DNA of 5,366 nt from Thermodesulfobacteriota bacterium (lineage in GTDB: Bacteria; Desulfobacterota_D; UBA1144; Nemesobacterales; UBA2774). The notes below the pieces were generated by a model. That model was not told the DNA's origin, did no database searches, and saw only the letters and a program-made list of their open reading frames with translations. Shown here in pieces: positions 5,118 through 5,366 of this stretch (positions are counted from its first letter, which is position 1; each line of letters opens with the position of its first letter). The translations under genes were made by a program, and so were the position numbers. Location: positions 1 to 5,366 of the forward strand of contig JBCCIH010000167.1 in NCBI GenBank assembly GCA_039028315.1, given 5' to 3'.

Positions 5118-5366
5118 ATGAAAGAAAGACTTGATGAAATAAATGATGTTATTTTTAGCTTTATTTATAGACTTCTTCCAAATATTGGAGAGGACAGTCT
5201 TTTATCAATATTAATCACAGCAGTCATTGCAACAGTGCTTGCAATTATCTTTTATATTTTGGTCAAAGTAGTGACCAAATTTATCGAAAAAAAGATAATA
5301 TCTTTTCAATCACGAAGAGTAAAATCCCTTAGGCTTCAGAATCAGGAGATTCTTACAGGACAACAA
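5118..5366 (+). CDS. Membrane protein, probable MscS-family mechanosensitive channel N-terminus, cut by the window edge
   Basis: The first 83 codons are open to the right edge. ATG at 5118 is the first possible start, since an in-frame TAG lies at 5112-5114; its ribosome binding site is weak (GTAGAAG), so it may rely on translation of the SYLF gene that ends 10 nt before. The protein begins with an amphipathic stretch (1-25), has one clear membrane helix at about 28-52 (LLSILITAVIATVLAIIFYI and following), and then a basic region with SRRVKSLRLQNQEILTGQQ at 65-83. In my recollection a basic R-S-L-R-x-Q-x-x-E-x-L segment after the first helix is common in multi-helix MscS-type channels, where it precedes the remaining membrane helices. 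The diagnostic pore helix and beta domain lie beyond the window, so the family call is a reasoned guess. Another polytopic membrane protein is possible. Confidence 0.55.
   Translation, partial: MKERLDEINDVIFSFIYRLLPNIGEDSLLSILITAVIATVLAIIFYILVKVVTKFIEKKIISFQSRRVKSLRLQNQEILTGQQ

Noticed and set aside
1..5366. CRISPR array, insertion sequence, integrase, toxin-antitoxin pair or defence genes
   Set aside because: I found no spaced long repeats, terminal inverted repeats, transposase-like frames or nuclease/antitoxin signatures; the genes are uptake, envelope and small metabolic functions.

Overview
The window reads as chromosomal DNA of an AT-rich Gram-negative (diderm) bacterium. It has an outer-membrane sugar porin with a Sec signal, two lipoproteins with clear lipoboxes, an inner-membrane sugar/H+ symporter and good Shine-Dalgarno sequences. 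I cannot place the organism further: there is no rRNA, tRNA or phylogenetic marker. I see no mobile element, CRISPR array, integrase or transposase.

Layout from left to right. (1) Bases 1-1006, minus strand: a small ABM-domain monooxygenase gene, followed 17 nt downstream by the start of an oligopeptide-type ABC transporter binding lipoprotein that runs off the left edge. (2) Bases 1007-1114: a short divergent promoter region. (3) Bases 1115-1498, plus strand: a carboxymuconolactone decarboxylase (CMD) family protein. (4) Bases 1502-4341, minus strand: a two-gene sugar-uptake operon, in which a GalP/AraE/XylE-type MFS symporter is followed, with a one-base TAATG overlap, by an OprB-family carbohydrate porin. 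The porin meets the CMD gene tail to tail with only 3 nt between them. (5) Bases 4342-4528: a 187-nt divergent regulatory region with a strong sigma70 promoter facing the sugar operon, a perfect -10 box facing right, an imperfect inverted repeat and three GCCCA direct repeats. (6) Bases 4529-5366, plus strand: a SYLF (YSC84-like) lipoprotein, then 10 nt later a membrane protein that looks like the N-terminus of an MscS-family channel, cut by the right edge.

The sugar operon is the clearest functional unit: the porin lets a sugar cross the outer membrane and the proton-coupled symporter takes it across the inner membrane. The ABM and CMD genes, divergent from a shared 108-nt region, are both small enzymes of families linked to quinone, aromatic or redox chemistry and may be co-regulated. 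The SYLF/MscS pair looks like an envelope-maintenance unit. Nothing here clearly amounts to a new defence, mobile or RNA-based system. The points most worth a second look are the symporter's altered sugar-pocket residues, the porin's unusual N- and C-termini, and the architecture of the two divergent promoter regions.
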